NCBI GenBank assembly: GCA_002007465.1
Contig: LNAC01000769.1
Location: 1 to 64,000, forward strand
Direction of reading: 5' to 3'
DNA from: Ailurus styani
Lineage: Eukaryota > Chordata > Mammalia > Carnivora > Ailuridae
Length of the DNA: 64,000 nucleotides
Shown: positions 24,701-39,700 of the stretch, one piece after another
Numbering within the stretch: the first letter of the stretch is position 1
Layout of the letters: every line of letters starts with the position of its first letter
The notes under the pieces: model-generated
Database searches by the model: none
What the model was told of the DNA's origin: nothing
The model's input: only the letters and a program-made list of their open reading frames with translations
Program-made: the position numbers and the translations under genes

Positions 24701-27700
24701 GAGCCTCATCTCCCAGGACTCCTCCCATCTCTCACGCTCACCTGCACACGCCCCACCCTCCAGCTACACTTAATTCCCAAACCTACCACATCCAGTCTGC
24801 CTTTTGGTTTGGCACATGCCTGGAGTGCCCTTCCATTCTTCCATTTTGTTCTCTGTCTGACTTAACTTTAGAAACTTAAAAGCATCACCTCCTCCACAAA
24901 GATTCCTGAATGCCCTCTGAAAAAGTGCTCTGGGGAGCAAGGAGTAACTAACTAGCTGTGGAACAAGTTACCATCGCAAGTGAGGTGAAGACCAAGACCT
25001 GACGATCAAATTTAACAACACAAAAGCCACCACCATGACCCGTGTCAGGAACAGTTCTGGTGAAGTTTGAGGGGGACAGTTGCTTCCTTAACCAGTCTGG
25101 TCTTCAGTTACATCAGATGTAAACATGAGATTACTACTTCCTTACAGTATTGGGATGGATAGTAAATGGGAAAAAACATTAGAAAGCCCATTTCAGTTCC
25201 TGACACATAGCTGAAATAGATCAATAATGTTAATTTCTTATTTTCATTAGGGTTTTTAACACTGCTTCTTTTTCAAACAGCAGGGACCAAAAGCACATAG
25301 AATCCCAACCCCTATGATCCACATCTAAAATCTGATAAAGTTATCCGACATTTACATGTATTATCCTGCTAATGGGAGGACTAGGGGTTCTTGTCAGAAG
25401 ACTGTAAGATATGTCTACAGAGAGGACTACATGCTAATAACACTAATAACAGCACCAAATTTCTCAAAAGAAATATGAAATAACTTGACTTCCACTTAAG
25501 TCTTACAGTACCTACCCTGAGTGGAAAATTTAAAGGCCGACGATAAGGCTGAAAGCCAACAGGCCCTCCCTGCTGGAGAATGGCTTGGTGGGCTGCGTGC
25601 AGGCCTTCCCCAACCACGGGAATAGCGTTGTTATTTCGAGCATGCTGATTATTGTTAACCTGTTGATTTGCACTGTTCTCGTTTTCTTCCTGGTCTCCCA
25701 GTAAATAGGAATGAAGATCCCTGTGTAAAAATTACATTCTCACTTCAGATCAGAATAAAACAGACAAGAGACTTAACTTTCTTATTATTACTTAAGGTAG
25801 AAAATGTACAAGTAGAATCTGTATACAGCAATACTAAATACCTCATTCTGGTCTAAATGTTGGTACCTGCTTTAAAACAAACCTTTTCCTATTTTAATGT
25901 TAATGTCCACAACACCCTACAAACTCAGCTCAGCTACTATGTCTGCTGTGGTGTGGAGCTCAGCGGCAACCCCCAGACCACACATCAGTCATGGCAACAT
26001 ACAAGGGCGGAGTAGGCAGCTTGGGGCAGGCAGAGAAGGGTGCCTACTTAACCCAATACAACCAAATGCAGATTTCACAGTGAGGTCTCTGCAGAATGCC
26101 ACATATTTTCTGAAAGAAACATTTAAATTACAAAGATTCAACTTTAAAATAAGTATATAATATGGAAAACTTGGGGCGCCTGGGTGCTTCAGTCGTTAAG
26201 TGTCTGCCTTCAGCTCAGGTCATGATCTCAGGGTCCTCGGATCAAGCCCTGAATCAGGCTCCCTGATCAGCAGGAAGCCTGCTTCTCCCTCTCCCACTCC
26301 CCATGCTTGTGTTCCCTCTCTCGCTGTGTCTCTGTCAAATAAATAAAATCTTTATTAAAAAAAAAAAAGTAGGGGCACATGGGTGGCTCAGTGGGTTGAG
26401 ATTCTGCCTTTGGTTCAAGTCATGATCTCAGGGTCCTGGGATCGAGGCCCACATGGGGGCTCTCTGCTCAGCGGAGAGCCTGCTTCCTCCTCTCTCTGCC
26501 TGCCTCTCTGCCTACTTGTGATCTCTCTCTGTCAAATAAATAAAAAATCTTAAAAAAAAAAGAAGTATATAATATCGAAAACTTGAAAAAAATAAAGGCA
26601 ACGTGTTGACTAAATGCCCAAGAAACCATAGGCCAGGATAAGACTTCTTCTTTTTCTTTTTTTAAAGATTATTTATTTATTTATTTGACAGAGAGATCAC
26701 AAGTAGGCAGAGAGGGAGGCAGAGAGAGAGGAGGAAGCAGGATCCCTGCTGAGCAGAGAGCCCGATGCAGGGGTCGATCCCAGGACCCGGAAATCATGAC
26801 CTGAGCCGAAGGCAGAGGCTTTAACCCACTGAGCCACCCAGGTGCCCCAAGACTTCTAAAATAATCAGGGTTGGGGCACCTGGGTGGCTCAGTTGGTTAA
26901 GCATCTGCCTTTAGCTCAGGTCATGATCCCAGGGTCCTAGAATTGAGCCCTTTCGGGACTCCCTGCTCGGCGGGGAGTCTGCTTCTCCCTTTCCTTTTGC
27001 CCCTGCCTGCTGCTCACGCTCTCACTCTCTTTTAAATAAAATCCTTAAATAAAGTAAAAATTCAGGATTAAGTTGGTTTGCTTTTAATGCACTGAAAAAA
27101 ATGTTTACTTACACCCTGTATAATGAAATCAAAGAAACTGGGCCAGAAGCAAACCTCCGTAAGAGGGTAAAAACATGCATACATTCTCGATAAAAGAACA
27201 GACAATAATTAGAAAAATAAGAAAAATTAAGAATTAATTCAAAGAAGTATTATACACAACCGGCAGATATCACTAAATGGTCTCTTCTTAAAACTACTAT
27301 TTCCAAGAGCTACCCTAAGACCCAGCAATCGTACTACTGGGTATTTACCCTAAAGATAAAGGTAGTGATCCTCAGGGGCACATGCACCCGAATGTTTATA
27401 GCAGCAGTGTCCACACTGGCCAAACTATGGAAAGAACCTAGATGTCCATCAACAGATAAATGGATAAAGAAGATGTGGTATATATACACAATGGAATACT
27501 ATGCAGTCATCAAAAGAAACGAAATCTTGCTGTTTGCAATGACATGGATGGAACTAGAGGGTATTATGCTAAGCAAAATAAGTCAGAGAAAGACAATTAT
27601 CATATAATCTCTCTGCTATGAGGAATTTGAGGGGAAGGGCAGCGGGTCACGGCGGGTAGGGAGGGAAAAAAACGAAACAAGATGGGATCGGGAAGGAGAC

Positions 27701-30700
27701 AAACCATAAGAAACTCTTCATCTCATGAAACAAACTGAGGGTCACTGGGGAGTGGGAGGGTAGGGATAGGGTGGATGGGTTATGGACACCGGGGAAGGTT
27801 TGTGCTATGGTGAGTGATGTGAAAGGTGTAAGCCTGATGATTCACAGACCTGTACCCCTGGGGCAAATAATAATAATAATAATAAATTAAAAAAAAAAAA
27901 CCTATTTCCAGAGTGGGGCACGGAACATACTCTGTCAGAAGGGTCACCACCAGCCTACTTACAGCAAGTATCCAGCGGTAACGGTCCAAGCTCGCACAAG
28001 CCCCTTCAGCCACTGCCGTGTGTGTCCCTGTTCAAGCAGCGCTGGCAAGACCACCTGAAGCAGAAGTAGCTCAAGGGACAGTTCACTCACTGGAGCATCA
28101 CTAAGACAATTACAAACAGCTGTAATTTACACTGTGACTCTATTTCCCACTATAACTATATCAATGTTAAACATCTGATGGGCAAAACTCCTTGAAGATC
28201 GTCCTATGAACTCACCATCGTTATCGCCTCTCCCCCACTCTCCCTTGAAGCCAGCAAGGGTTCCCCCTCTGACTGCTCCCAAACTGTTCCCCACAAGGGT
28301 CACAAATGACCCTGGTATTGTTAAATCTTGATGATCAGTCTCGGTGCTCACCTCACTCACTGTATAGCAAGCAGCACGTCACACAACTGGTCACTCCATG
28401 CTCCTCAAAACACTTTTTTACTAGATGCCTTTCTAGATCTGTTAGCTGTCCTTCAGTTCCCTGGGCTGGACACAATGGAGGGCCCCAGGCTCTGGTCCTC
28501 TCTCCTCTCATCTGTGCATGTTCTCTGGATAAATACAAACTCACGTGGCTTAAAATACTGTGTTTCTGTAAATTTCTATGTACCACTCAGACATTTTCCC
28601 TAACTCCTAACTCTATATCCAAAGTGCCAACTCAATGTCTCCTACAGACATGAGACATCTTAAATTGATCATTAGCAAATTCCCACTCTTTCCTTCTAAT
28701 TCTGCTCCCCACAGTCTTCCTCACCTGAAGAAATGGCAATTCCTTCTTTCCAGGTGCTCAGGACAGGAACGTGGATCCTTGCCTGCCTTTTTTTCACTCC
28801 ACACTTGAACAGCCAGAGTCCTGCTGAGTGGACCCTAAGAATACCCTAAATCTCACTTCTCATGCCCTCCACTGCTACTTCCTTCAACCTCAACTACCCT
28901 CACCTCTCACCAGGATCACTGCACCATCCTCCCAGCTGGCTTCCTGCTTCTGCCATGGCCATGGCCACCTGGGCCCTTCTCATCACAGCAGCCACGGTGA
29001 CACTAGGTAACCTGCATCAGATCACTCTTCTAGAGGCGCCTGGGTGGCTCAGTGGGTTAAGCCTCTGCCTTCGGCTCAGGTCATGATCTCATGGTACTGG
29101 GATCGAGCCCCACATTGGGCTCTCTGCTCAGCAGGGAGCCTGCTTCCTCCTCTCTCTCTGCCTGCCTCTCTGCCTACTTGTGATCTCTGTCAAATAAATA
29201 AATAAAATCTTAAAACACACACACGCACACACACACAAAACAGATCACTCTTCTATACCAACCTTTCCAAGAACTCCCTAAATCACTCAAGTTAAAGCCA
29301 AAGTGCTTACACTGGCTTATGAGCCTCTCTAGGATCTGACTTTCCATAACTTTTCTGACCTCACAGCCAACTACCATGCTTTCCTTCTTCTACTCCGGCC
29401 GAACTGGCCTTCCTGCTGCTCCTCAAACAGACCTCAATGACACGGAACTTGCCCAACCCCCTGCAAGGACACTCTACCTCCAGGAAACCACATGGCTTAC
29501 TCCCTCATCACCTCCTTCAGGACTTTCCTCAACTGTCCCCTCTTCAGGTCCTCATCAGTCACTTCCAAATTACAACCCCATTCTGACCACTCTGTCTATT
29601 CCTTTTGTCTGCTTCATTTTTCCCCACAGTATTCCCCACAGTATTTATGACCCCTGATATGCTAAACTGCTTTATCTATTTTTATGGCTGTCTCCCCCTC
29701 ACTGAAATGTAAGCTCCACAAGAACAGAATTTTCTTGCTTCTGTTTTGTTCACTGTTATATACCTAGTGCACAGAAAAGTACCAGGCATATCATGGGTCC
29801 TCAATTGTTTTTAATGGAAGAATGGAGTAAAAATCACTGTGTAGTTAAAAATCTTTGCTAAACTTCTAGGTATAACTGATTACCAAAATGGATCTATCTT
29901 AACAGTATCTAAAGCCAAAACCTGTGCTTCCCTGGTTACATGACCAGAGCCAAATACGTAAGGAGGGAGTGATGATATACTTTACGGAAAAACTCAGAGA
30001 ATATGACCTGAATTTGGATTTTGAGGAAAGATAACAAAAGCTTGCCAGGCAAACATGGGGAACGTCATTCCAAACAGAAAGGGAAAAACAAGGAATAGCT
30101 AAGTATTTTAGCTATTGTTTTTTAGGGATACTTAATGGAAGGGAGCATGCCTGGAGAGCAGAATTTAAGTTAGACAATGCTGGGACAAGACACTGGAAAG
30201 TCATTGTGAGATTATCCAAGTCTTGCATATCTTTCTAAATGACCCAGATATTATCACATAAATTATGGAGGAAGAGGTAGGGTGTTAAGGATGGATTATA
30301 AATGGAGAAAAAGAGGAAGGTCTAAACTAAGGAAGTAAGTGGCAAATCAAGTTTGATTAGATAAGAGATCTTTAAAAATGAGACTTGGGGCGCCTGGGTG
30401 GCACAGTCGGTTAAGTGTCCTACTTTTGATTTCAGCTCAGGTCATGATCTCAGGGTCCAGGGAGCAAGCCTGTGTGGGACTCCACGCTTAGCAGGGTGCG
30501 TGCTTGAGGATTCTCTCTTCCCCTCTCCCTCTGCCCCTTTCCCCACTAGCACGCTCTCTCTCTCTAAAATAAATAAATAATCTTTTTTTTACATGAGACT
30601 TAAAAGATTTAAAGACCAATCAGAAATAAATCTGAGGTAGAAACTGGGGAGCCTGGGTGCTCAGTTCGTTAAATTCAGGTCATGACCCCAGGGTCCTAGG

Positions 30701-33700
30701 ATGAGGCCCTGCATTAGGCTCCCTGCTCAGCAGGCAGCCTTCTTCTACCTCTCCCTCTGCTTCCCCTGCCTGTGCGTGTGTGCGCTCTCTCTCTCTGTCA
30801 AATAAATAAAATCGTGAAAAAAAGAAAAGAAATCTGAGGAAGAAACACAATTTCCCAGCAGATTTCTGTTCAGGTAAGTGAAAGGATAATGCAAGTCACT
30901 AAAAAAAGGAATACAGGAGAAGTGGTAGAAAACAGGTTTCTAGGTAACTTGAGCTTTTAAATCAAAAAGATTTTCTATCCATTAGCCTTATGTCTTAATG
31001 TATAATTAAATATACAACTATGGTGTATATGATGTGCTTTTCATATAAAGATGCTCATGGCTAACATGCTCTCATTAAGTATGGTAAACATTTCAATGCT
31101 GAACAAACGCACACTTCATTTGCAGAAAAGTAAGTCTTCCTTTGGAAAATGTAAATGCTAAACTAATGCTTATATAATCTAAAATGGCAAAATCCAACTA
31201 CCAAATGGTTTCCAGTATCTGTTAAGAAATGAATGTTTTAAATGTATGGACGGACTCTGGATATCAACAGAACTAAATTAGTAAAGCTTCCAAATTTCAA
31301 AAACTCACCTGTAGAGCATGACATTGTATGGAAGAAAATTAGGCAGCAGACTCTTAATTATACGTATAGGAAGCCAAAGCATCAGAAGGACAATGGAGCC
31401 AAAGACAATCTGCAGTAAGAAAAAAGGCATGACATTACTGTAAATCACTCCCATGAGAGACAAGCAGACTTCTGAACATACCCAACCAATACACAGTCCA
31501 AGTCTACACCCACCCAGGGTCCAGAGTGTTCTCACTCCCCACACTATACTTGGGGCACTCTGTGGAAAGAACGCATTCTTATGGAGGCTGCTCCTCTCTC
31601 TCTCTCTAGGACACAAGGGCTCAAACAGGAGCCACAAAGGATAATCACTGCACGGTATGTGAAGAGAGAGTCACAGAAACTTATAATGAAGGACAAGAAT
31701 TGTCTGCTACTTAAATCACCTGTAAGTATTATAAGACATGACCCATATTAATGGCTACAAATTTTCCAAAGGGCAAAAAATACTGCTTTTTAAATTTTAT
31801 TTTGGAAAAACTTATTTTTAACTAGGTAATTTCTTCTTCCAGGCAGGGAATAAGCTTTGACATACTTCTATTAAGAGTTTAATTTAAAAGCAATTAATGA
31901 ATCTCCACTGCTCCAATGCAAATGGAATGTATTCTGAAACTCATAATTTGGCAATTACACTACTAAAGAACTAGAGGACATTTTTGTCTTAGTAAACATT
32001 GTATTTACTTTATCAAAGTAGCCAATAAAAAAACTATTTGACAACAAAGTGCTATAAGCTTTGAGAAACATAAATTACACATATTATATATAAATATAAA
32101 TTATTCAATATATCTACTTTACCAGTCCCTGACCCAAAAAACGCCCATCAAAACAAAAGGGTAGCAGACTTTACTTAAAAAACAATAAAAAGGTATGTTT
32201 ACCACTGACAAAATAAATCTTCGGAGATGTCTATAAATGGGCAAATGGATCATTTCTTGTACTGGATTAAAATCTGGATCATTCAAATTCCTTAGAAACC
32301 ATAAGACACCAGGTCGAAGTACCTGCAAATATATTTTAAATGCTATAAATACCAGTATCTTCAGACTCCATAATATGAGCTAAAATCTTAACATATAAAT
32401 AAGCTCTTAAAATTTTGGCTTCTTAATAAAATGGGCCCCAGAAAATTCACATGGCTTTCCTACAGAAACAAGTTCCTAAATCAGAACCTATATGAAAACT
32501 AGCTGTGTCTGATGTCCTTTGGTGCTTTTAATCACTCAGTGAAGAAAATTTATTAAGTACAATTTGTCAAGAAATCTAAGTATTTTTTTAAAAACACTGT
32601 CATTACATTGCAATTTATAAATGTTCTTTTTTCCCTTTTTCAATGGAAATCATCAATCCAAGACGCTGTAGGTGACAGGGCAAGGGAAGAGTCTGGGTAT
32701 CAGTCCTGGGTGGTCCAAATTCACTGAGTCACCCCGTGTACACCTCTCAACTGCCCCAACTGTATTTCTCCATCTTCCAAGTGAGGGAGAATATGACCTC
32801 TACGGTTCCATCCAGCTCCCCAATACTAGGATTCTGTACCAACAAAAAACCACCACACCAAGGAGATGAAAAACTTCAATGTAAAATTGAATAAAATTAA
32901 AATTTATTACTTAATAGTGTATTTCAGAGCTTATACAAAATTATAGCTTTGAAAAGATAGTTAGTCTCAAATACTTGTTTCAAATAAAGAGTACAAGTTT
33001 TACCTACAAATAGACTTTACTGAACATACACTATGTATAATTCAGGAAAATATTCTGACCCAGCCTGTCCTTAACTCCTCAATATCTCAAAGAAAAAAGT
33101 ACAGCAAGAATAGCATCAAGCCTTGGTGCTTTCGTATTCCACGCGCCCTGGATCAGTCGGCCTCTTCAGCAGTCCTGCTCGTTTTCCCCCGTACTTCTCC
33201 ACCACCACTCTCAACGGAGCAGGCCGACTGGCCCAATGGCTGTATTACTTCCCAGGATATACAATCAAAAAGAATGGGGATCCTGTCTTTGTTTCTTACT
33301 ATTACATCAGCACAGTGTCTGGCCCAGAGTGAACTTGGAGTAGTATTTGAGGAAAGAATGCACAGCGGCAAGTACACTTGTCAAAATTGCTCATTTTTAT
33401 ACTTCCCACTGCATCAGAATGACAGAGCATGAGATTATACTAATCAAATACTGACCCTACTTTCACTCTCTTCAAATCAGGAAGGACTATATTCTAAAAA
33501 GAGGAAGAGAACAGGTACCCATCAGGCAAGTGAACTAGAACCCCACTGTAATTCCACGCTTGAGGTGCTTGATTTACGTATTTTGCACTTTGATCCTGCA
33601 AAACCATAGCCCCTTTCGGTATTTCCAGTATTATATTTCCATGAATGGAGTCCAAGACAGACTCACATCACATAAAATTCCAAGAACTAATATGAGAGGA

Positions 33701-36700
33701 TGGTCACAATAACTACCAAGTAAAGTAAGTATTTTTAGTTTTTTCCCTCCATCTACTCATATTTCAAACTCATAACTGATTATACACAGAAATAATAAAA
33801 TCTGTCAATTTTTGAGACAAATAACTAAAAAGAATTTAAAGAAATAAAGCCAAACTCAGGGCACCTGGGTGGCTCAGTCATTAAGCATCTGCTTTCGGCT
33901 CTGGTCATGATCCCAGAGTCTTAGAACTGAGCCCCACATTGGGCTCCCTGCTCGGCGGGAAACCTGCTTCTCCCTCTCCCACTCCCCCTGCTGGTGTTCC
34001 CTCTCTCGCTGTGTCTCTCTCTGTCAAACGAATAAAATCTTAAAAAGCCAAACTCATCTATCAAACTATCTATCTCTTAGACTAAAATAATAGAGAAAAT
34101 TAGTCAGGAAATCATCATTAGCTTTTGAGGTACAACTTGCAGTTAAAACAAAAGTCCTTCCCATAAATTTACAGTGTTGCATTTCCCTGCAGAACTTACC
34201 TCTCTCAGCAACAGGATGAAGGAGGCAAAGTAGAACACATATACCATTCCCACCAGCCAATGCAGAAACATGGTAGTACCTGGGGCTGACTGAAAGCTCA
34301 GTTCTCGATCTTTCAGAGTAGCATCAAACATTTCCTAAATCAAAACGGAACAGGTGAGAGAGATTTGTACCGCTCACATTTGCCAAATCAACATCTCCAT
34401 CTTCCAGGAAGTAAATAAATCACCATGTGTATGCGTTATGATGTTCTAGGACTCTAGTTCTTTTAATGCCATTTCATGGTATCAAATAAATATAAATGAT
34501 ATAAGGCTGGATACTATTCACAGATGTAAAATGACACTTTAAAATTTTAAATATAAGAAGCAAGACTAATGAACCAATCGGTGAATAAGAACTTTAATAA
34601 TGCTGCTACTGTGAAGAACCACTTTTGGTTAACAATAACTTCTTTCAGGTGTGCCTGAGTGGCACAGCTGGTTGAGCATCTGACTCTTGGTTTCGGCTCA
34701 GGGCTGATCTCAGGGTCATAAGATCAAGCCCCCGTCAGGCTCCATGTTGCACTCTGCACATGGCACCGAGGCTGCTTGGGTTTCTCTCTTCCTCTCCTTC
34801 TGTCCCTCCCCCCTGTGCGACTCACTCTCAAATAAATCAGTAAATCTTTTTTAAAAAGTACCTTCTTTTCATGGTTACAGGTCTGCATTCATGGTTTGTT
34901 TTTTTTTTTTTGAAAGAGAGCGCGAAAGAGAGAGCACAGGAGGGAAGGACAAAGAGAAAGAGAGAATCTTAGGCAGTCTCCCCACTGAGCATGGAGCCCC
35001 ACACAGGGTTTGATCTCATGACCCTGAGATCCTGACCTGAGCCAAAACCAAGAGTCAGATGCTTAACAGACTGCACCACCCAGGCGCCCCTCCTGACAAG
35101 TTTTAATAGTAAGGTACAGGTGAAAATGTTATCTCAGAACCAAAGGCAGCTTTTCTACATACAAAGTATTTCTGAGAAGTCAAAACCTGATTATCACTGA
35201 CAGCAACTAAAAATTATAATCAGGACTGAGCATCTTAGTTAAAAGAAACGGTTAGAGTTGAATTTATTTATTATTACAAAGACAGCATTCTTATCAGATT
35301 GTTCTCCTTATGTGTATAATGTCTTGAAATTACTGTAAAATTTAGAAGAGTAAAATGAAATAAAATTTTTCACTGGTTATTAGAAAGGTTCTAGTCAAAA
35401 TACTCTAAGATCGAAAATTTGCACAAAGCCTCAAAAAAATCAGGTACTCAAGAAAAATTAGTAACATTAAGACTTCACAATGATCCACTCTCAGGGGAGA
35501 AAAAAAGCAAATTATTATCACATAGTTTAAAAGAAATTCATTCTAAAGACCTCCCTTTTCGACACCTTTACATTATTAGATTATATCATAACGAATAATA
35601 AACTTACCAGGGAACAGATATCCAGCCACCAGCCACAAATGAGAGGAAACACTCCAATCTCTACCACCACTAACAAAGAGACCTTAAGTAAAAACAAAAA
35701 CCATCAAACACCATCCAAATAGGGAGACGTCATTTCCAGTTTTAACTTCTAACAGAAATTACCTTAACAACAATATAGCAGACTCCCAGCAAACGACGAG
35801 ACCTATGAAATTTAACAAGAGTTGCCAAGCCCTATAGCATCTAGTCAAGGAAAAATCAAGCATTTAAAGGTACAAAGAAACAGGTACTTATTTAGGCAAT
35901 ACGTATTATTTGACAGAATTAATTTATTTCATGCTTTGTCTGCCCTCATCCTCACTACAAATAGCCACAACTTTTACTGAGAGGACAGAAGAGAAACAGT
36001 TTTGTCCTTAACAGGAACAACTCTTTGGTATGAATAATAATATCACCAAACATCCATGTCAGTTCATTAAAGGATACGTGACAAATTATCAGAGTTATTG
36101 CTAAAAGTATATACCCAACTATGGTTGTGATTAGACCTTCAAAATGAGATGCTTGGACCTGGAAATAAAAATAAACAGAACTTAATTTTACCATATGGCC
36201 TTCCTCCCAGCTTAACAATGTGTTAAACAATCCAAGCAGACTCAAAGTGAACTGTCTCAGCAATTTACAACTAGACAACTATAAAGTCCCTTTGAATGAC
36301 ATCTCTGCAAACCAGATTCTCCCACTGTTAGTAATCTACTCAAGCAGACAAAATAAAGTGATTTAAATTTTACAAAAACAAAAGTTGCACTACTGTTTTG
36401 TCTGCACTCTATTCTATCCTGAGGGGGACTGCAGGCTGAGCGATGAAAGCAGCAGCACACCGTCCAAGCAGCCCACCTGCCAGGTAAGTCTTAAGCCACC
36501 TCACCTCCTACCCCCAGGAATGACTTTAAGTTTCCCTTGTTCTCCAAATCCATTACATTTTCAGCTTACAGAAAGTAGAAATTTGGACAGTGACAAATCT
36601 TTTAGGTTCCTAAATTTCTGACAGCAAGGGGTGATAGTTTGGAAATTCAAACTTATCAAAGTATGTATCTGAACTTTTCAGGTTCTTGTGTTCAACCAGT

Positions 36701-39700
36701 GAGAACTAAGAGCTGCGTTAAACACTGGAACACAGATCTTTGCTCTTTCAGAACACTTCAGAATGTGATCTTTCAGGATTCACATACACAAACTGAACAG
36801 AACATTCCAGAAGTGTCAGATCTCCTTAAAAGACTAGTTCTTTCTGGAGCCCCTGCAAAACAGTTGTAGGTTTGACCATTCAAATATTTATCTATCTAAA
36901 AACAAGAACAGAATGTCAAAATTAAAACAAATTCTTTAGAAAACACTGTAACCCATCATTCTAAGACAGACCAACCCTTTTTTTCAGCTGACTAATATAC
37001 TATTACTTTTCTAAATTCACTATGGGAAAGCTGAGGAAAAGGGACAGAAGGGAACAAGTTAATGGAATGGGTCAAAAATCAGCCTATAAGAAAACTTTCC
37101 AGTAGCGTGCCTTTGGCCCACTCAACAGAAAGGAAGACAGCGTACCACGGGATTCAGAACACATTTTTCTTAGCTGGCAACATGACCTACTATGTCTTGA
37201 GCCACTTCGGTTTGAAAAAAAAGAACAAGATCATGTTGGATAACTACTCCTTTGCATAAGACAAATTGAGAGAGGAAGTAATTCTTTACAACACTATCAT
37301 TTACCCAACAAATGTCAAGTTTGAGGGCAAGTATGAAAGTAAGTTTGTAAAAGTATTATACTCACGTGTTCTTCAAATCCCAAACCAACAAGGGAGAAAT
37401 GACCAATGTGGTAAGGGCAAAATGCTAAAAGGAGGAGAAAAATTAAATGAAAACTTCAAAATCAAATGAACACTCCTAGTACCAACCCACAGTAAGAAGA
37501 AACCCAGGCTTTTTGGAGAAATGGAAGATTCCAGAACTGGGGCCAAAAATGTACTGCCTACGATATTCTCTATAACCAGAGAACAAACATACCAAGGTCT
37601 AATACACTCATGACAAAAGGACACAGGAATCATCATGAAGAGGGTCTTACTGGCCAAGGAAAGGATGATATGAGCATCAAAGAATGACTAAAACTGATGG
37701 AAACATGCCAAATGCTTTAAAAATCCATGAGTTCATAATACTTAAAAAGGGGAAAGCCAAAAACAAAAAACACAAAAGGGAAAAAGGAAATGTAAGGAAA
37801 AACACTTTCCTCAACTCTGGAAATAGCACATCAATTGTTTACCCTGAAAACTGGTAACTGGAGGGAAAGAACTGCATACCTGTCTCACTTCTTCTGAACA
37901 AACAGGTTCATGTTAACTAAGATGTTACTCATATGCTCCAGTTTAAAGAAAATATGGAGACAAAAGAGCGAGGTGGTGGACATTGTACAGGAAGTAATTC
38001 AGACAAACGTAGAAGGCAAGACTTACAGGACAGCCGACCTAATCTCTTCAACAAATCAGTGGCAAAACAGGGTAAGAATAGATGAGGGAAGCAAAAAGAC
38101 AACTATTCTACATCAAAAGGAACTTAAACTTAACCAAAAGTAATGTGCAGACTTTATCTGGATCCTCAAACAAACCAACTGTAAAATGATGCTTAAGGAG
38201 ATAATCTAGGAATTTTTAATATGATGGATTGTTAGAAAACACTAAATTCTGCTAATTTAGTAGTATGACAGTAATACTATGGTTAAATGAAAAAATGAAA
38301 ATGTTAAGATTTTTCATAGTAAAAATTTTTGTAGTCTCTTTTCTTCAAGTCTGTGTTGTCATGTTAATAAAATTTTACTTTTTTTCTTAATAAAACTTAA
38401 TTATGTTTTCCTTATGGCAAAATTATTTGAACAGCATATATTATTAGGGAAGCAGGGAGGAGGACTCAATCATTAAGACAAAAGTCAGAGTGCATCTATA
38501 GGGATCCAGCCACCAAAACTTTTTAATCAAGTATTCCATGGGTATAAATTTTTCTGAACAAGTATTCCCAACATATTGAAATTTATAAATCATACATACA
38601 TTTTATTAACACATTATATGTATTATAAAGCATAAGAAATTCTTAAAGAATAAGAAAAAACTAGATGCAGAATCTTTCCTATTTTGTTGTCTCACCCAAC
38701 TCTGAGGATGACTCAAATAGGCCCCTGGGAAAGGCAAATTTTCAAGTTCCAACTCTATTTACAAAGGGAAATATTAACCTGAGCACCAATTTTTTTTTTA
38801 AAAGATTTTATTTATTTATTTGACACCGAGAGAGAGATTACAAGTAGGCAGAGAGGCAGGCAGAGAGACAGGGAGAGGAGGAAGCAGGCTCCCTGCTGAG
38901 CAGAGAGCCCGATGTGGGCCTCGATCCCAGGACGCTGAGATCATGACCTGAGCCGAAAGCAGAGGCTTTAACCCACTGAGCCACCCAGGCGCCCCTGAGC
39001 ACCAATTTTTAACAGTCCATTTCTATCCCATTACACAGCAACTATCAGATTAAGTATCCTAAAATTAAAGTCACTTTCTCAGTAATAGTCCCTGCTTTTA
39101 GGAGATAGCTACATTTTAATTTTATAATTCTGCAAAGTACCATGACCACAAGACTCCAAAAATGCAGGTGGAAAATTCCAACACAGCAACCCAAGTAGGA
39201 AAGAAACAGGAGTGTGCTTAATCCCAATGACCATTCACCTTTAAGGGAAAATATACTCCTAAAAAGAGGAAAACAACTTGGTTCATTTCAAAAGATCCTA
39301 AATAGAATATACATAGATTTACTAAGATGATTTCTTTATAGTATAAGCTTAGGAGACTGGATTAGAAAAAAAATTTTACTTAGATGTGATCTGCTTTACA
39401 TAAATGCTATTTTTTCTATCATGATGTGGGTTTTTTTCCTTTTTTAACTTTAAAGTTCATTTTTTTTTGTAATCTCTACACCCATTGTGGGGCTCGAACT
39501 CATGGGGACTGCTGACCCCAAGATCAACAGTCGCATGCTCCTCTGACTGAGCCAGCCAGGTGCCCCACTATAATTCATGCGTTAAAGGTGACTTTTTCCT
39601 CCAAACTTTAATTTAGCACTAAGCTTTTCTTTCAAGAACAAAGACTAAATCTACAGATCATTTTTTCCTCTCAAAGAAAATTTGGTCAAAAATCAAAACA

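Noticed and set aside
27365..27607. 80-residue frame with recognisable protein similarity
   Set aside because: It is the decayed C-terminal end of L1 ORF2 in a 5'-truncated insertion, not a host gene; kept as part of the mobile element.
35683..35762. The 80-nt intron 13 as retained coding sequence
   Set aside because: It has good GT-AG ends and its removal preserves the MARCHF6 frame; its length is not a multiple of three, so retention would shift the frame.
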